In this document: positions 32,178 to 45,955 of the stretch, piece after piece
How the letters are laid out: each line of letters opens with the position of its first letter
Position numbering within the stretch: the first letter of the stretch is position 1
Assembly: GCF_009739905.1 (NCBI RefSeq)
Contig: NZ_CP034279.1
Coordinates: forward strand, 5,270,001 to 5,334,000
Length of the DNA: 64,000 bases
Direction of reading: 5' to 3'
Origin: Streptomyces ficellus
GTDB lineage: Bacteria; Actinomycetota; Actinomycetes; Streptomycetales; Streptomycetaceae
Position numbers and translations under genes: made by a program
Notes under the pieces: generated by a model
The model's database searches: none
Seen by the model: only the letters and a program-made list of their open reading frames with translations
What the model was told of the DNA's origin: nothing

Positions 32178-33452
32178 ATGCGGCGTGGCATAGCGGCCAC
32201 CGCGCTGGTCGCGGCCCTCGGTCTGACGACGGCGGCGTGCGGAGGCGACAGCGGTGACCAGGGCGGGTCCAACAGCTCTGGTGAGCTGTCCGGCACCGTC
32301 ACCTACTGGGACACCTCGAACGAGGCCGAGAAGGCGACCTACCAGGCGCTCGCCGAGGGCTTCACCAAGCTGCACCCCAAGGTAAAGGTCAAGTACGTCA
32401 ACGTCCCGTTCGGCGAGGCCAACGCCAAGTTCAAGAACGCGGCCGGCGGCAACTCCGGCGCCCCCGACGTGATGCGCACCGAGGTCGCCTGGGTCGCCGA
32501 CTTCGCCAGCCTCGGCTACCTCGCCCCGCTGGACGGCACCCGCGCCATCGAGAACCAGGGCGACTGGCTGCCGCAGGCCGCCGCCAGCACCAAGTTCGAC
32601 GACAAGACCTACGCGGTCCCGCAGGTCATCGACACCATGGCGCTCTTCTACAACAAGAAGATGCTCAAGGACGCCGGTGTCGACGTCCCGTCGAACCTCA
32701 ACGCGCTCAAGGACGCGTCGGCGAAGATCAGCAAGAAGTGGCCGGGCAAGTCGGGCCTGTACCTGCGCGGCGACGACCCGTACTGGTTCCTGTCCTTCCT
32801 CTACGGCGAGGGCGGCGACCTGGTCGACGCCGACGGCAAGAAGGTCACGATCGACGACCCGTCCGGCGTCAAGGCGTACAAGACCATCAAGGACCTGGTC
32901 GACTCGAAGGCGGCGATCACCGACGCCTCCGACGGCTGGAACAACATGCAGAACGCGTTCAAGTCCGGCAAGGTCGCGATGATGCTCAACGGCCCGTGGG
33001 CCATCGCCGACTCGCGCGCCGGCGCCGAGTTCAAGGACCCGAAGAACCTGGGCATCGCGCCCGTCCCGGCCGGCAGCGCCGGTCAGGGCTCCCCGCAGGG
33101 CGGCTGGAACCTCTCCGTCTACGCCGGCTCCAAGAACCTGGACGCCTCCTACGAGTTCGCCAAGTACATGAGCTCGGCCAAGGTCCAGCAGGAGACCACC
33201 GAGAAGCTCAGCCTGCTGCCGACCCGCCTCTCCGTGTACACGAAGCCGACCGTGTCGGGCAACGAGATGGTCCAGTTCTTCAAGCCGGCCGTCGACAAGG
33301 CAGTCGAGCGCCCGTGGATCCCGCAGGGCAACGCCCTCTTCGAGCCGATCCGCCTCCAGATGGCCAACGTCCTGGGCGGCAAGACCACTCCGGAGAAGGC
33401 CGCCCAGGAGACGGGCGACGCCTACCGCAAGATGCTCAAGGACTACAAGTAA
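32178..33452 (+). CDS. malE: Maltose/maltodextrin-binding lipoprotein
   Basis: The 424-residue extracytoplasmic solute-binding protein of the ABC importer has a lipoprotein signal peptide: MRRGIAATALVAALGLTTAAC, where the lipobox LTTAAC predicts lipid attachment at Cys21. The mature protein has the family-1 binding-protein pattern, with GTVTYWDTSNEAEKATYQALAEGF, VDTMALFYNKKML-like hinge sequence and MLNGPWAIADSRAG. It captures maltodextrins on the cell surface and delivers them to MalFG. GAAGGAG lies 6 bases before the ATG. It is the first gene of malEFG, and the upstream region carries MalR boxes. No ATPase gene is present; Streptomyces normally uses the shared MsiK ATPase. Confidence 0.95.
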   Translation: MRRGIAATALVAALGLTTAACGGDSGDQGGSNSSGELSGTVTYWDTSNEAEKATYQALAEGFTKLHPKVKVKYVNVPFGEANAKFKNAAGGNSGAPDVMRTEVAWVADFASLGYLAPLDGTRAIENQGDWLPQAAASTKFDDKTYAVPQVIDTMALFYNKKMLKDAGVDVPSNLNALKDASAKISKKWPGKSGLYLRGDDPYWFLSFLYGEGGDLVDADGKKVTIDDPSGVKAYKTIKDLVDSKAAITDASDGWNNMQNAFKSGKVAMMLNGPWAIADSRAGAEFKDPKNLGIAPVPAGSAGQGSPQGGWNLSVYAGSKNLDASYEFAKYMSSAKVQQETTEKLSLLPTRLSVYTKPTVSGNEMVQFFKPAVDKAVERPWIPQGNALFEPIRLQMANVLGGKTTPEKAAQETGDAYRKMLKDYK

Positions 33453-33476
33453 GCAGTGGGAAGGGCTGACCGACCA

Positions 33477-34502
33477 ATGGCTGTCGAGACCAGCCAGTCG
33501 GTGGCGAAGGCCGCGGGCGCCAACAGCGCCCGCGGCCGCGGCCGCCGCACTGAGAACACCCCGCGATCCACGGGTCCGGGCCGCCTGCGCAGGGCGCTGA
33601 GCACCCACTGGTACGCCTGGAGCATGGTCGCTCCCGTGGTGGCCGTGATCGGCGTGATCATCGGCTACCCGCTGGCGCGCGGGTTCTACCTGTCGCTGAC
33701 GGACGCCAACGAGGCCAACGTCGAGCGCACCATCGGCGTCAACCACATCCCGGCGACGTACGAGTTCGTCGGCCTCGACAACTACAAGGCCGTCCTCACG
33801 GACAACGTCTTCTGGGACCGGCTCGGCTGGACGCTGGTCTGGACGGTCAGCTGTGTCGCCCTCTCCTTCACCCTCGGCCTCGTCCTGGCCAACATGCTCA
33901 ACCGCAAGCTCAAGGGCCGCACCTTCTACCGCATGGCCCTGATCCTGCCGTGGGCCGTCCCGGCCTTCGTCTCGGTCTTCACCTGGCGGCTGCTGTTCAA
34001 CGAGCGCAGCGGCCTGTTCAACCAGCTCCTCGCCGGCGGCGGCATCGACGCGATCTCCTGGCTGAACGACCCCACCTGGGCCAAGGTCTCCGTCATCGCC
34101 GTCAACGTCTGGCTCGGCGTGCCCTTCATGCTCGTCGCCATGCTGGGCGGCCTCCAGTCCATCCCCGCCGAGCTGTACGAGGCCGCCGAGATGGACGGCG
34201 CGACCGCCTGGCAGCGGTTCCGCCACATCACGCTGCCCGGGCTCCGGCCGGTCTCCGGCACGGTGATCCTGCTCAGTTCCATCTGGACGTTCAACATGTT
34301 CCCGGTGATCTTCCTGCTCACCCGGGGCGGACCGGGCGACGCCACCGAGATCCTCGTGACGTACGCCTACAAGCTTTCCTTCGTCGTCAGCCCGCGCGAC
34401 TTCGCGGGATCGGCGGCCTGGGGCGTGCTGATCCTGGCGCTCCTGTCGCTCTTCGCGGTGGCCTACCGCCGCGCGCTCCGCAAGCAGGGAGACATGTGGT
34501 GA
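33477..34502 (+). CDS. malF: Maltose ABC transporter permease MalF
   Basis: The 341-residue membrane subunit of the maltodextrin importer has six main helices after a basic N-terminus of about 45 residues. The EAA loop that contacts the ATPase reads ELYEAAEMDGATAWQRFRHITLPGLRP near residue 235. The protein lacks the large periplasmic P2 loop of E. coli MalF, as usual for Gram-positives. The start at ATG 33477 is 24 bases after malE; an in-frame upstream codon at 33456 would leave no space. The last codons overlap malG by four bases (GTGA), so the two permeases are made together. Confidence 0.93.
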   Translation: MAVETSQSVAKAAGANSARGRGRRTENTPRSTGPGRLRRALSTHWYAWSMVAPVVAVIGVIIGYPLARGFYLSLTDANEANVERTIGVNHIPATYEFVGLDNYKAVLTDNVFWDRLGWTLVWTVSCVALSFTLGLVLANMLNRKLKGRTFYRMALILPWAVPAFVSVFTWRLLFNERSGLFNQLLAGGGIDAISWLNDPTWAKVSVIAVNVWLGVPFMLVAMLGGLQSIPAELYEAAEMDGATAWQRFRHITLPGLRPVSGTVILLSSIWTFNMFPVIFLLTRGGPGDATEILVTYAYKLSFVVSPRDFAGSAAWGVLILALLSLFAVAYRRALRKQGDMW

Positions 34503-35368
34503 GCACCAACACGCAGAGCGCTCCGGCGCCCAAGGTCCGGGCCCGCGGCGAGCGTTCGCCGCTGGCGTCCCTGGGACTGCACCTGACGCTGCTCGTCGCC
34601 ACCCTCACCGCGGTCTTCCCGCCGCTGTGGCTGGTGATCACGTCGTTCAAGCCGAAGACCGACGCCTTCGACACCTCGGTCGTCAAGAACTTCACCTTCG
34701 GCAACTACAGCCACGTCCTCGGCGACACCCAGTTCCTGGCCTGGCTCGGCAACTCGCTGGTCGTCGTCGGCATCACCACCGTCATCGGCGTCTTCATCTC
34801 CGCCACCACCGGCTACGCCGTCAGCCGCTTCCGCTTCCCGGGCCTGCGGCCCCTGATGTGGCTGCTGCTGATCACCCAGATGTTCCCGGTCGCGGTCCTG
34901 ATCGTGCCGCTGTACAACCTGCTGGCCTCGCTGGGCATGCTGAACCAGCCGGTCGGCCTGGTCATCACGTACCTCACCGTCGCCGTGCCGTTCTGCGCCT
35001 GGATGATGAAGGGGTACTTCGACGGCATCCCCGCCGAGATCGACGAGGCGGGCCGCGTCGACGGCCTCACCCCGTTCGGCACCTTCTGGCGGCTGATCAT
35101 GCCGCTCGCCAAGCCCGGCCTGGCGGTCACCGCGTTCTACACGTTCATCACCGGCTGGGGCGAGGTGGCGTACGCCTCCGCGTTCATGACCGGCGAGGAG
35201 AACCTCACTCTCGCGGGCGGCCTCCAGACCTTCGTCAACCAGTACACCGCCGACTGGGGTTCGCTCACCGCCGCCGCGGTCCTGATCGCCGCGCCCGCCG
35301 CGGTGGTGTTCGGGCTCGTCCAGCGCCACCTGGTCTCCGGCCTGACGGCCGGCGCCACCAAGTCGTGA
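34499..35368 (+). CDS. malG: Maltose ABC transporter permease MalG
   Basis: The 289-residue second membrane subunit has six helices. Its EAA loop is IPAEIDEAGRVDGLTPFGTFWRLIMPLAKPGL near residue 185. The N-terminus TAVFPPLWLVITSFKPKTDAF and the late FVNQYTADWGSLTAAAVLIAAPAAVVFGLVQRHLVSGLTAGA are typical of MalG. The GTG start lies in the GTGA overlap with malF. With MalE and MalF it forms the maltodextrin importer; the missing ATPase is probably encoded elsewhere. A GC-rich hairpin follows before the next glucosidase gene, so expression may drop there. Confidence 0.93.
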   Translation: MSTNTQSAPAPKVRARGERSPLASLGLHLTLLVATLTAVFPPLWLVITSFKPKTDAFDTSVVKNFTFGNYSHVLGDTQFLAWLGNSLVVVGITTVIGVFISATTGYAVSRFRFPGLRPLMWLLLITQMFPVAVLIVPLYNLLASLGMLNQPVGLVITYLTVAVPFCAWMMKGYFDGIPAEIDEAGRVDGLTPFGTFWRLIMPLAKPGLAVTAFYTFITGWGEVAYASAFMTGEENLTLAGGLQTFVNQYTADWGSLTAAAVLIAAPAAVVFGLVQRHLVSGLTAGATKS

Positions 35369-35463
35369 CCGGTGCCCGCTGACCCGCGCCCCCGCCCGGG
35401 CGGCCGTCCGTTAGGGCGGTGCCGCCCGGCGGCACGCCCCTCACCGCACCCGCAACCCGGTCA

Positions 35464-35501
35464 GCGGCGCCGGTCCGGCCTCCGGGCCGGCCGGTCGCCG
35501 C
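35464..35501 (+). terminator. GC-rich hairpin between malG and the glucosidase gene
   Basis: GCGGCG...CGCCGC with inner arms CCGG/CCGG and CCGGCC/GGCCGG forms a long bulged stem with a short top loop, 24 bases before the next start codon. It may be a partial terminator or attenuator that lowers read-through from malEFG. Confidence 0.5.
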
Positions 35502-35524
35502 TCCACTCCTACTCCAGGGAAGAC

Positions 35525-37177
35525 ATGACCCAGCACCTCGCTGCCCCCGCCGCCCCCGCCACCGGCACGCACACGGGCTGGTGGAGAGACGCGGTGATCT
35601 ACCAGGTCTATCCGCGCAGCTTCGCCGACGGCAACGGTGACGGCATGGGCGACCTGGAAGGCGTCCGCAGCCGGCTGCCGTACCTGAAGGACCTGGGCGT
35701 CGACGCCGTCTGGCTCAGCCCCTTCTACGCGTCGCCCCAGGCCGACGCCGGCTACGACGTCGCCGACTACCGTGCCATCGACCCCATGTTCGGCAACCTC
35801 CTCGACGCCGACGCGCTGATCCGCGAGGCGCACGCGCTGGGCCTGCGCGTCATCGTCGACCTGGTGCCCAACCACTCCTCCGACCAGCACGAGTGGTTCC
35901 AGCGCGCACTGCGCGAGGGCCCCGGATCGCCGCTGCGCGAGCGCTACCACTTCCGCCCCGGCAAGGGCGAGAACGGCGAACTGCCGCCCAACGACTGGGA
36001 GTCCATCTTCGGTGGCCCGGCGTGGACGCGCGTCGAGGACGGTGAGTGGTACCTGCACCTCTTCGCACCCGAGCAGCCCGACTTCAACTGGGAGCACGCC
36101 GCCGTCCGCGACGAGTTCCGCTCGATCCTCCGCTTCTGGCTCGACATGGGCGTCGACGGCTTCCGCGTCGACGTCGCCCACGGCCTCGTCAAGGCGGCCG
36201 GGCTGCCCGACATCGGCGCCCACGACCAGCTCAAGCTGCTCGGCAACGACGTCATGCCGTTCTTCGACCAGGACGGCGTCCACGAGATCTACCGCAGCTG
36301 GCGCGACGTCCTGGCCGAGTACGACGGGGAACGCGTCCTGGTCGCCGAGGCCTGGACCCCCACCGTCGAGCGCACCGCCAACTACGTGCGCCCCGACGAG
36401 ATGCACCAGGCGTTCAACTTCCAGTACCTGGGCACCTACTGGGACGCCGCCGAGCTGCGCAAGGTCATCGACGCCTCGCTCGCCGCGATGCGTCCCGTCG
36501 GCGCCCCCACCACCTGGGTGCTGTCCAACCACGACGTCACCCGGCATGCCACCCGGTTCGCCAACCCGCCCGGCCTCGGCACCCAGCTGCGCACGGCCGG
36601 CGACCGGGAGCTCGGGCTGCGCCGGGCCCGCGCGGCGACCCTGCTGATGCTGGCGCTGCCCGGCTCCGCGTACGTGTACCAGGGCGAGGAGCTCGGCCTG
36701 CCGGACGTCACGGACCTGCCCGACGAGGTGCGCCAGGACCCGTCGTTCTTCCGGGCCACCGGCCAGGACGGCTTCCGCGACGGCTGCCGGGTGCCGATCC
36801 CGTGGACGGTCGGCGGCTCGTCGTACGGGTTCGGCAGCGGCGGCAGCTGGCTCCCGCAGCCCGCGGACTGGGCCGGCCTGAGCGTCGAGGCCCAGACCGG
36901 CGACCCCGGTTCCACGCTGGAGCTGTACCGGAGCGCCCTGGCCGTGCGCCGCGAGCAGCCTGGGCTGGGCGCGGGTGACGGCGTGCGGTGGCTGGACGCG
37001 CCCGAGGGCGTGCTGGCGTTCGCCCGCGAGGGGTTCGTCTGCCACGCCAACACCACCGGCCGGGCGGTCCGGGTGCCGGTGCCGGGCCGGATGCTGCTCG
37101 CCAGCGACCGGGTGCGCACCAGCGTCGACGGCACCGCCGAACTGCCCGCCGACACCACCGTCTGGTGGGCGGTGTGA
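35525..37177 (+). CDS. GH13 alpha-glucosidase (AglA-like)
   Basis: The 550-residue cytoplasmic enzyme of GH13 hydrolyses maltose and maltodextrins taken up by MalEFG. Landmarks are WWRDAVIYQVYPRSFADGNGDGMGD at the start, DLVPNHSSD, the nucleophile in GVDGFRVDVAHG near 215, the acid/base in VLVAEAWTP near 278 and LSNHDVTRH near 340. It ends VWWAV, with the compact C-terminal beta-domain seen in the family. It is closely related to the glucosidase at 29827-31830. It has no signal peptide. The stop codon overlaps the GTG of the second LacI regulator, so the enzyme and regulator are translationally coupled. Confidence 0.93.
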   Translation: MTQHLAAPAAPATGTHTGWWRDAVIYQVYPRSFADGNGDGMGDLEGVRSRLPYLKDLGVDAVWLSPFYASPQADAGYDVADYRAIDPMFGNLLDADALIREAHALGLRVIVDLVPNHSSDQHEWFQRALREGPGSPLRERYHFRPGKGENGELPPNDWESIFGGPAWTRVEDGEWYLHLFAPEQPDFNWEHAAVRDEFRSILRFWLDMGVDGFRVDVAHGLVKAAGLPDIGAHDQLKLLGNDVMPFFDQDGVHEIYRSWRDVLAEYDGERVLVAEAWTPTVERTANYVRPDEMHQAFNFQYLGTYWDAAELRKVIDASLAAMRPVGAPTTWVLSNHDVTRHATRFANPPGLGTQLRTAGDRELGLRRARAATLLMLALPGSAYVYQGEELGLPDVTDLPDEVRQDPSFFRATGQDGFRDGCRVPIPWTVGGSSYGFGSGGSWLPQPADWAGLSVEAQTGDPGSTLELYRSALAVRREQPGLGAGDGVRWLDAPEGVLAFAREGFVCHANTTGRAVRVPVPGRMLLASDRVRTSVDGTAELPADTTVWWAV

Positions 37178-38247
37178 CGATCGTGTCGCCCCGCGGCGAC
37201 GCACGGACCGAGCCGCGGGGCGACGGAGGAGGGGGCGCCCCGCGGCTCGCGGACATCGCCGCGCAGGCCGGGGTCAGCGAGGCCACGGTCAGCCGGGTCC
37301 TCAACGGCAAGGCGGGCGTCGCCGGGCCGACGAGGACCCGGGTGCTGGCCGCGCTCGACGTCCTCGGCTACGAGCGGCCCGTACGGCTCAAGCGGCGCAG
37401 CGCCGGCCTGGTGGGGTTGGTCATCCCCGAGCTGACCAACCCCATCTTCCCGGCGTTCGCGCAGGTCATCGAGCAGGTGCTGGCCGGGCACGGCTACACG
37501 CCCGTGCTGTGCACCCAGATGCCCGGCGGCGCCACCGAGGACGAGCTGGTCGAGCAGCTGGAGGAGCGCGGCGTCACCGGCATCGTGTTCCTGTCCGGGC
37601 TGCACGCCGACACCAGCGCCGACCCGTCGCGGTACGTCCAACTGGCCGCCCGGGGCGTGCCGTTCGTCCTCATCAACGGCTTCAACGAGCACATCGACGC
37701 CCACTTCGTGTCGCCCGACGACCGCTCGGCCGCCCGGATGGCGGTGACGCACCTGGCCGAACTGGGCCACGAGCGGATCGGGCTGGCGATCGGCCCCACC
37801 CGCTACGTCCCCTCGCGGCGCAAGGCCGAGGGGTTCACGGCCGCGCTGCGCGGCCTGCTGGGGGTGGGCGCCGAGGAGGCCCGGTCCCGCGTCCAGCAGA
37901 CCCTGTTCGGTGTCGAGGGCGGGCACGCGGCGGCCGGGGTGCTGCTCGACCAGGGCTGCACGGGCATCGTGTGCGCCAGCGACCTGATGGCGCTCGGCGC
38001 GATACGGGCGGTGCGGGCGCGTGGCCTGGACGTGCCGGGTGACGTGTCGGTGGTCGGCTTCGACGACTCGCCGCTGATCGCGTTCACCGACCCGCCGCTG
38101 ACGACGGTGCGCCAGCCGGTGCAGGCGATGGCGACGGCGGCGGTGGACGCGCTGCTGGAGGAGATCGACGGCAATCCGGTGCAGAGGACGGAGTTCGTCT
38201 TCCAGCCGGAGCTGGTGGTACGGGGTTCCACCGCCCGCCGCAGGTGA
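37174..38247 (+). CDS. LacI-family regulator, MalR paralogue
   Basis: The 357-residue protein has the HTH LADIAAQAGVSEATVSRVLNGKAG, preceded by about 25 Gly/Arg-rich residues. A hinge and effector domain nearly parallel to MalR1 follows (YERPVRLKRRSAGLVGLVIPELTNPIFPAFAQVIEQ ... SVVGFDDSPLIAFTDPPLTTVRQPVQAM). The recognition helix is identical to that of MalR1, so the two should read the same operators. The GTG start overlaps the glucosidase stop (GTGA); GTG 37183 is an alternative. A strong hairpin follows. It may respond to a different maltodextrin or act at a different growth stage than MalR1. Confidence 0.88.
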   Translation: MTIVSPRGDARTEPRGDGGGGAPRLADIAAQAGVSEATVSRVLNGKAGVAGPTRTRVLAALDVLGYERPVRLKRRSAGLVGLVIPELTNPIFPAFAQVIEQVLAGHGYTPVLCTQMPGGATEDELVEQLEERGVTGIVFLSGLHADTSADPSRYVQLAARGVPFVLINGFNEHIDAHFVSPDDRSAARMAVTHLAELGHERIGLAIGPTRYVPSRRKAEGFTAALRGLLGVGAEEARSRVQQTLFGVEGGHAAAGVLLDQGCTGIVCASDLMALGAIRAVRARGLDVPGDVSVVGFDDSPLIAFTDPPLTTVRQPVQAMATAAVDALLEEIDGNPVQRTEFVFQPELVVRGSTARRR

Positions 38248-38265
38248 TTTCGGGCGGCGGGGAGG

Positions 38266-38319
38266 GGCCCGGGGCCCGCCCGTGATCGGGCGCGGCGGGG
38301 TCTTCTTGGGCCCCGGGCC
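38266..38319 (+). terminator. Terminator after the second LacI gene
   Basis: Two 12-base arms (GGCCCGGGGCCC and GGGCCCCGGGCC) pair perfectly around a loop that itself contains GCCCG-TGAT-CGGGC. It lies 18 bases past the regulator stop codon. Confidence 0.75.
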
Positions 38320-38416
38320 TCCCGGCTGGTGACCGGCCCGGCCGGCCGGCGCGTGGAGCCCCGGGGTGCGGGACCCTCGGCCGGCCGGACCGGAGTCGTG
38401 GTTGAACGTAGCACTG

Positions 38417-38444
38417 CTGCAAGTGCTTGCGAAAGGTTTTGCAG
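38417..38444. promoter_or_regulatory. MalR operator candidate upstream of the amylase gene
   Basis: CTGCAAG-N14-TTTGCAG with centre TGCTTGCGAAAGGT is a near match to the box at 31904-31931. It lies 50 bases upstream of the amylase -35 element. The 402-base gap 38248-38649 also holds a terminator, two CACGTG hexamers (38468 and 38477), a promoter and a second box; no gene is visible. Confidence 0.7.
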
Positions 38445-38493
38445 TCCTGGATCCGGCCGATTTCCGTCACGTGAACCACGTGTGTCCAAAGGG

Positions 38494-38522
38494 TTGACCG
38501 CGTCCCCGGCGGCTCGTACGGT
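38494..38522 (+). promoter_or_regulatory. Amylase promoter (-35 TTGACC, -10 TACGGT)
   Basis: TTGACC at 38494-38499 and TACGGT at 38517-38522 are separated by 17 bases, a good match to a housekeeping (HrdB) promoter. Transcription would start near 38530, placing the operator at 38537-38558 directly downstream. Confidence 0.65.
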
Positions 38523-38536
38523 CTCGACCGAAAACC

Positions 38537-38558
38537 CTTGCTGCTTTCTTGCAGCAAG
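38537..38558. promoter_or_regulatory. MalR operator candidate just downstream of the amylase promoter
   Basis: CTTGCTGC-N6-GCAGCAAG is a perfect 8-bp inverted repeat containing CTTGCAG-like cores. Its position at the predicted start of transcription fits repression by MalR in the absence of maltodextrins. Confidence 0.7.
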
Positions 38559-38649
38559 AAGATTCACCAGGGCCTTGCGGGCATGGCGCGTTGCCGTACG
38601 AGGCTGCACCGTCGCACACCCCCGCACCTCCCATTCCCCAGGAGGAAAC

Positions 38650-40353
38650 ATGGCCAAGAAGACCGTGGCCGCTGCGCTCGCCCTCGTGGCGGGAGCCGCC
38701 GTGGCCGTCACGGCGCCCCCCACGCCCGCCGCCGCGGCCCCGCCCGGCGGCAAGGACGTCACCGCCGTGATGTTCGAGTGGTCCTTCGCCTCGGTGGCCA
38801 AGGCGTGCACCGACACCCTCGGCCCCGCCGGATACGGATACGTCCAGGTCTCGCCGCCCCAGGAGCACATCCAGGGCGGCCAGTGGTGGACCTCGTACCA
38901 GCCCGTCAGCTACCGCATCGCCGGACGGCTGGGCGACCGCACCGCCTTCAAATCCATGGTGGACACCTGCCACGGCGCGGGCGTCAAGGTCGTCGCCGAC
39001 ACCGTCATCAACCACATGGCGGCCGGCAACGGAACCGGCACCGGCGGCTCGTCGTACACCAAGTACGGCTACCCGGGCCTGTACTCGGCGCCCGACATGG
39101 ACGACTGCACCGCGCAGATCACCAACTACCAGGACCGGGTCAACGTCCAGCACTGCGAACTCGTCGGCCTCGCCGACCTGGACACCGGCGAGGAGTACGT
39201 CCGCTCGAAGATCGCCGGCTACATGAACGACCTGCTGTCCCTCGGCGTCGACGGCTTCCGCATCGACGCCGCCAAGCACATGCCGGCCGCCGACCTCGCC
39301 GCCATCAAGGCCAAGCTCACCAACCCGGGCGTCTACTGGAAGCAGGAGGCGATCCACGGCGCCGGTGAGGCCGTCTCGCCCAGCGAGTACCTCGGCAACG
39401 GCGACGTCCAGGAGTTCCGCTACGCCCGCGACCTCAAGCGCGTCTTCCTCGGCGAGAACCTCGCCCACCTCAAGAACTTCGGCGAGGCCTGGGGCCACAT
39501 GGAGTCCGGCAGGTCCGGCGTCTTCGTCGACAACCACGACACCGAGCGCGGCGGCGACACCCTCACCTACAAGAACGGCTCCGCCTACACGCTCGCGAGC
39601 GTCTTCATGCTCGCCTGGCCCTACGGCTCCCCGGACGTCCACTCCGGGTACGAGTGGAGCGACAAGGACGCCGGCCCGCCCTCCGGCGGCAACGTGAGCG
39701 CCTGCTACAGCGACGGCTGGAAGTGCCAGCACGCCTGGCGCGAGATCGCCTCCATGGTCGCCTTCCGGAACGTGGCCCGCGGTCAGGGCGTCACGAACTG
39801 GTGGGACAACGGAGGCGACCAGATCGCGTTCGGCCGCGGCACCAAGGCGTACGTCGCGATCAACCACGAGACGTCCGCCCTCACCCGCACCTTCCAGACC
39901 TCGCTGCCCGGCGGCGACTACTGCGACGTCCAGAACAACCGGCCGGTCACCGTCAACGGCAGCGGCCAGTTCACCGCCACCCTCGGCGCGGGCACCGCCG
40001 TCGCGCTGCACGCCGGGGCGCGCACCTGCGGCGCCGGGTCCACGACCCCGCCCCCGGCCACCACGGGCGCGTCCTTCGCCGTGAACGCCACCACCGTCCC
40101 CGGCCAGAACATCCACGTCACCGGCGACCACCCCGCGCTCGGCAACTGGAACGCCGCCGCCGCGCCGAAGCTCGACCCGGCCGCGTACCCCGTCTGGAAG
40201 CTGGACGTGAACCTCCCGGCCGGTACGGCCTTCGCGTACAAGTACGTCCGCAAGGACGCCGCCGGGAACGTCACCTGGGAGTCGGGGGCCAACCGCACGG
40301 CCACCGTCCCGGCCTCCGGCAAGGTCACCCTGAACGACACGTTCCGCCCCTGA
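38650..40353 (+). CDS. amy: Secreted alpha-amylase with starch-binding domain
   Basis: The 567-residue extracellular GH13 amylase cuts alpha-1,4 bonds in starch. The signal peptide is MAKKTVAAALALVAGAAVAV..TPAAAA. The catalytic domain resembles animal-type Streptomyces amylases (DVTAVMFEWSFASVAKACTDTLGPAGYGYVQVSPPQEH), with DTVINHMAAG, the nucleophile in GVDGFRIDAAKHM, the acid/base in RVFLGENLA and FVDNHDTERGGD. The C-terminal 100 residues are a CBM20 domain (FAVNATTVPGQNIHVTGDHPALGNWNAAAAPKL ... FAYKYVRKDAAGNVTWESGANRT). GGAGGAAAC precedes the ATG. It is followed by the pullulanase gene and controlled by a promoter with MalR boxes. Confidence 0.95.
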   Translation: MAKKTVAAALALVAGAAVAVTAPPTPAAAAPPGGKDVTAVMFEWSFASVAKACTDTLGPAGYGYVQVSPPQEHIQGGQWWTSYQPVSYRIAGRLGDRTAFKSMVDTCHGAGVKVVADTVINHMAAGNGTGTGGSSYTKYGYPGLYSAPDMDDCTAQITNYQDRVNVQHCELVGLADLDTGEEYVRSKIAGYMNDLLSLGVDGFRIDAAKHMPAADLAAIKAKLTNPGVYWKQEAIHGAGEAVSPSEYLGNGDVQEFRYARDLKRVFLGENLAHLKNFGEAWGHMESGRSGVFVDNHDTERGGDTLTYKNGSAYTLASVFMLAWPYGSPDVHSGYEWSDKDAGPPSGGNVSACYSDGWKCQHAWREIASMVAFRNVARGQGVTNWWDNGGDQIAFGRGTKAYVAINHETSALTRTFQTSLPGGDYCDVQNNRPVTVNGSGQFTATLGAGTAVALHAGARTCGAGSTTPPPATTGASFAVNATTVPGQNIHVTGDHPALGNWNAAAAPKLDPAAYPVWKLDVNLPAGTAFAYKYVRKDAAGNVTWESGANRTATVPASGKVTLNDTFRP

Positions 40354-40358
40354 CGGCA

Positions 40359-40391
40359 GGGGGCCCGGCGACACGACACGACCCGGCCCCC
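40359..40391 (+). terminator. Terminator after the amylase gene
   Basis: GGGGGCC(C)GG pairs with CCGGCCCCC around a 14-base loop, with one bulged C. It starts 6 bases after the amylase stop. Confidence 0.6.
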
Positions 40392-40484
40392 GCACGCCCG
40401 TCGCACCCGCCGCCCCGCGCCCCCGACCGGGCCGGGGCGGCCCGCAACCCCCGTCCGCGTGACCCTCATCGAGGAGCTACGGCC

Positions 40485-45857
<5,373 letters not shown>

Positions 45858-45866
45858 GAACGACGG

Positions 45867-45913
45867 GCGGGGCGCCACGGTCCGGACACCTGTGCCGGAC
45901 CGTGGCGCCCCGC
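45867..45913 (+). terminator. Very strong terminator after the pullulanase gene
   Basis: A perfect 19-bp stem (GCGGGGCGCCACGGTCCGG and its complement) with a 9-base loop begins 10 bases past the pullulanase stop codon. It is the strongest hairpin in the window and closes the starch locus. Confidence 0.85.
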
Positions 45914-45955
45914 TCTATGGTGGCCGCGACAGCCGTACCACCAGGAGCGATACCC

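Noticed and set aside
38468..38482. Two CACGTG hexamers before the amylase promoter
   Set aside because: Short palindromes of this composition are common in GC-rich DNA; no regulator binding them can be named, so listed only in the gap description.
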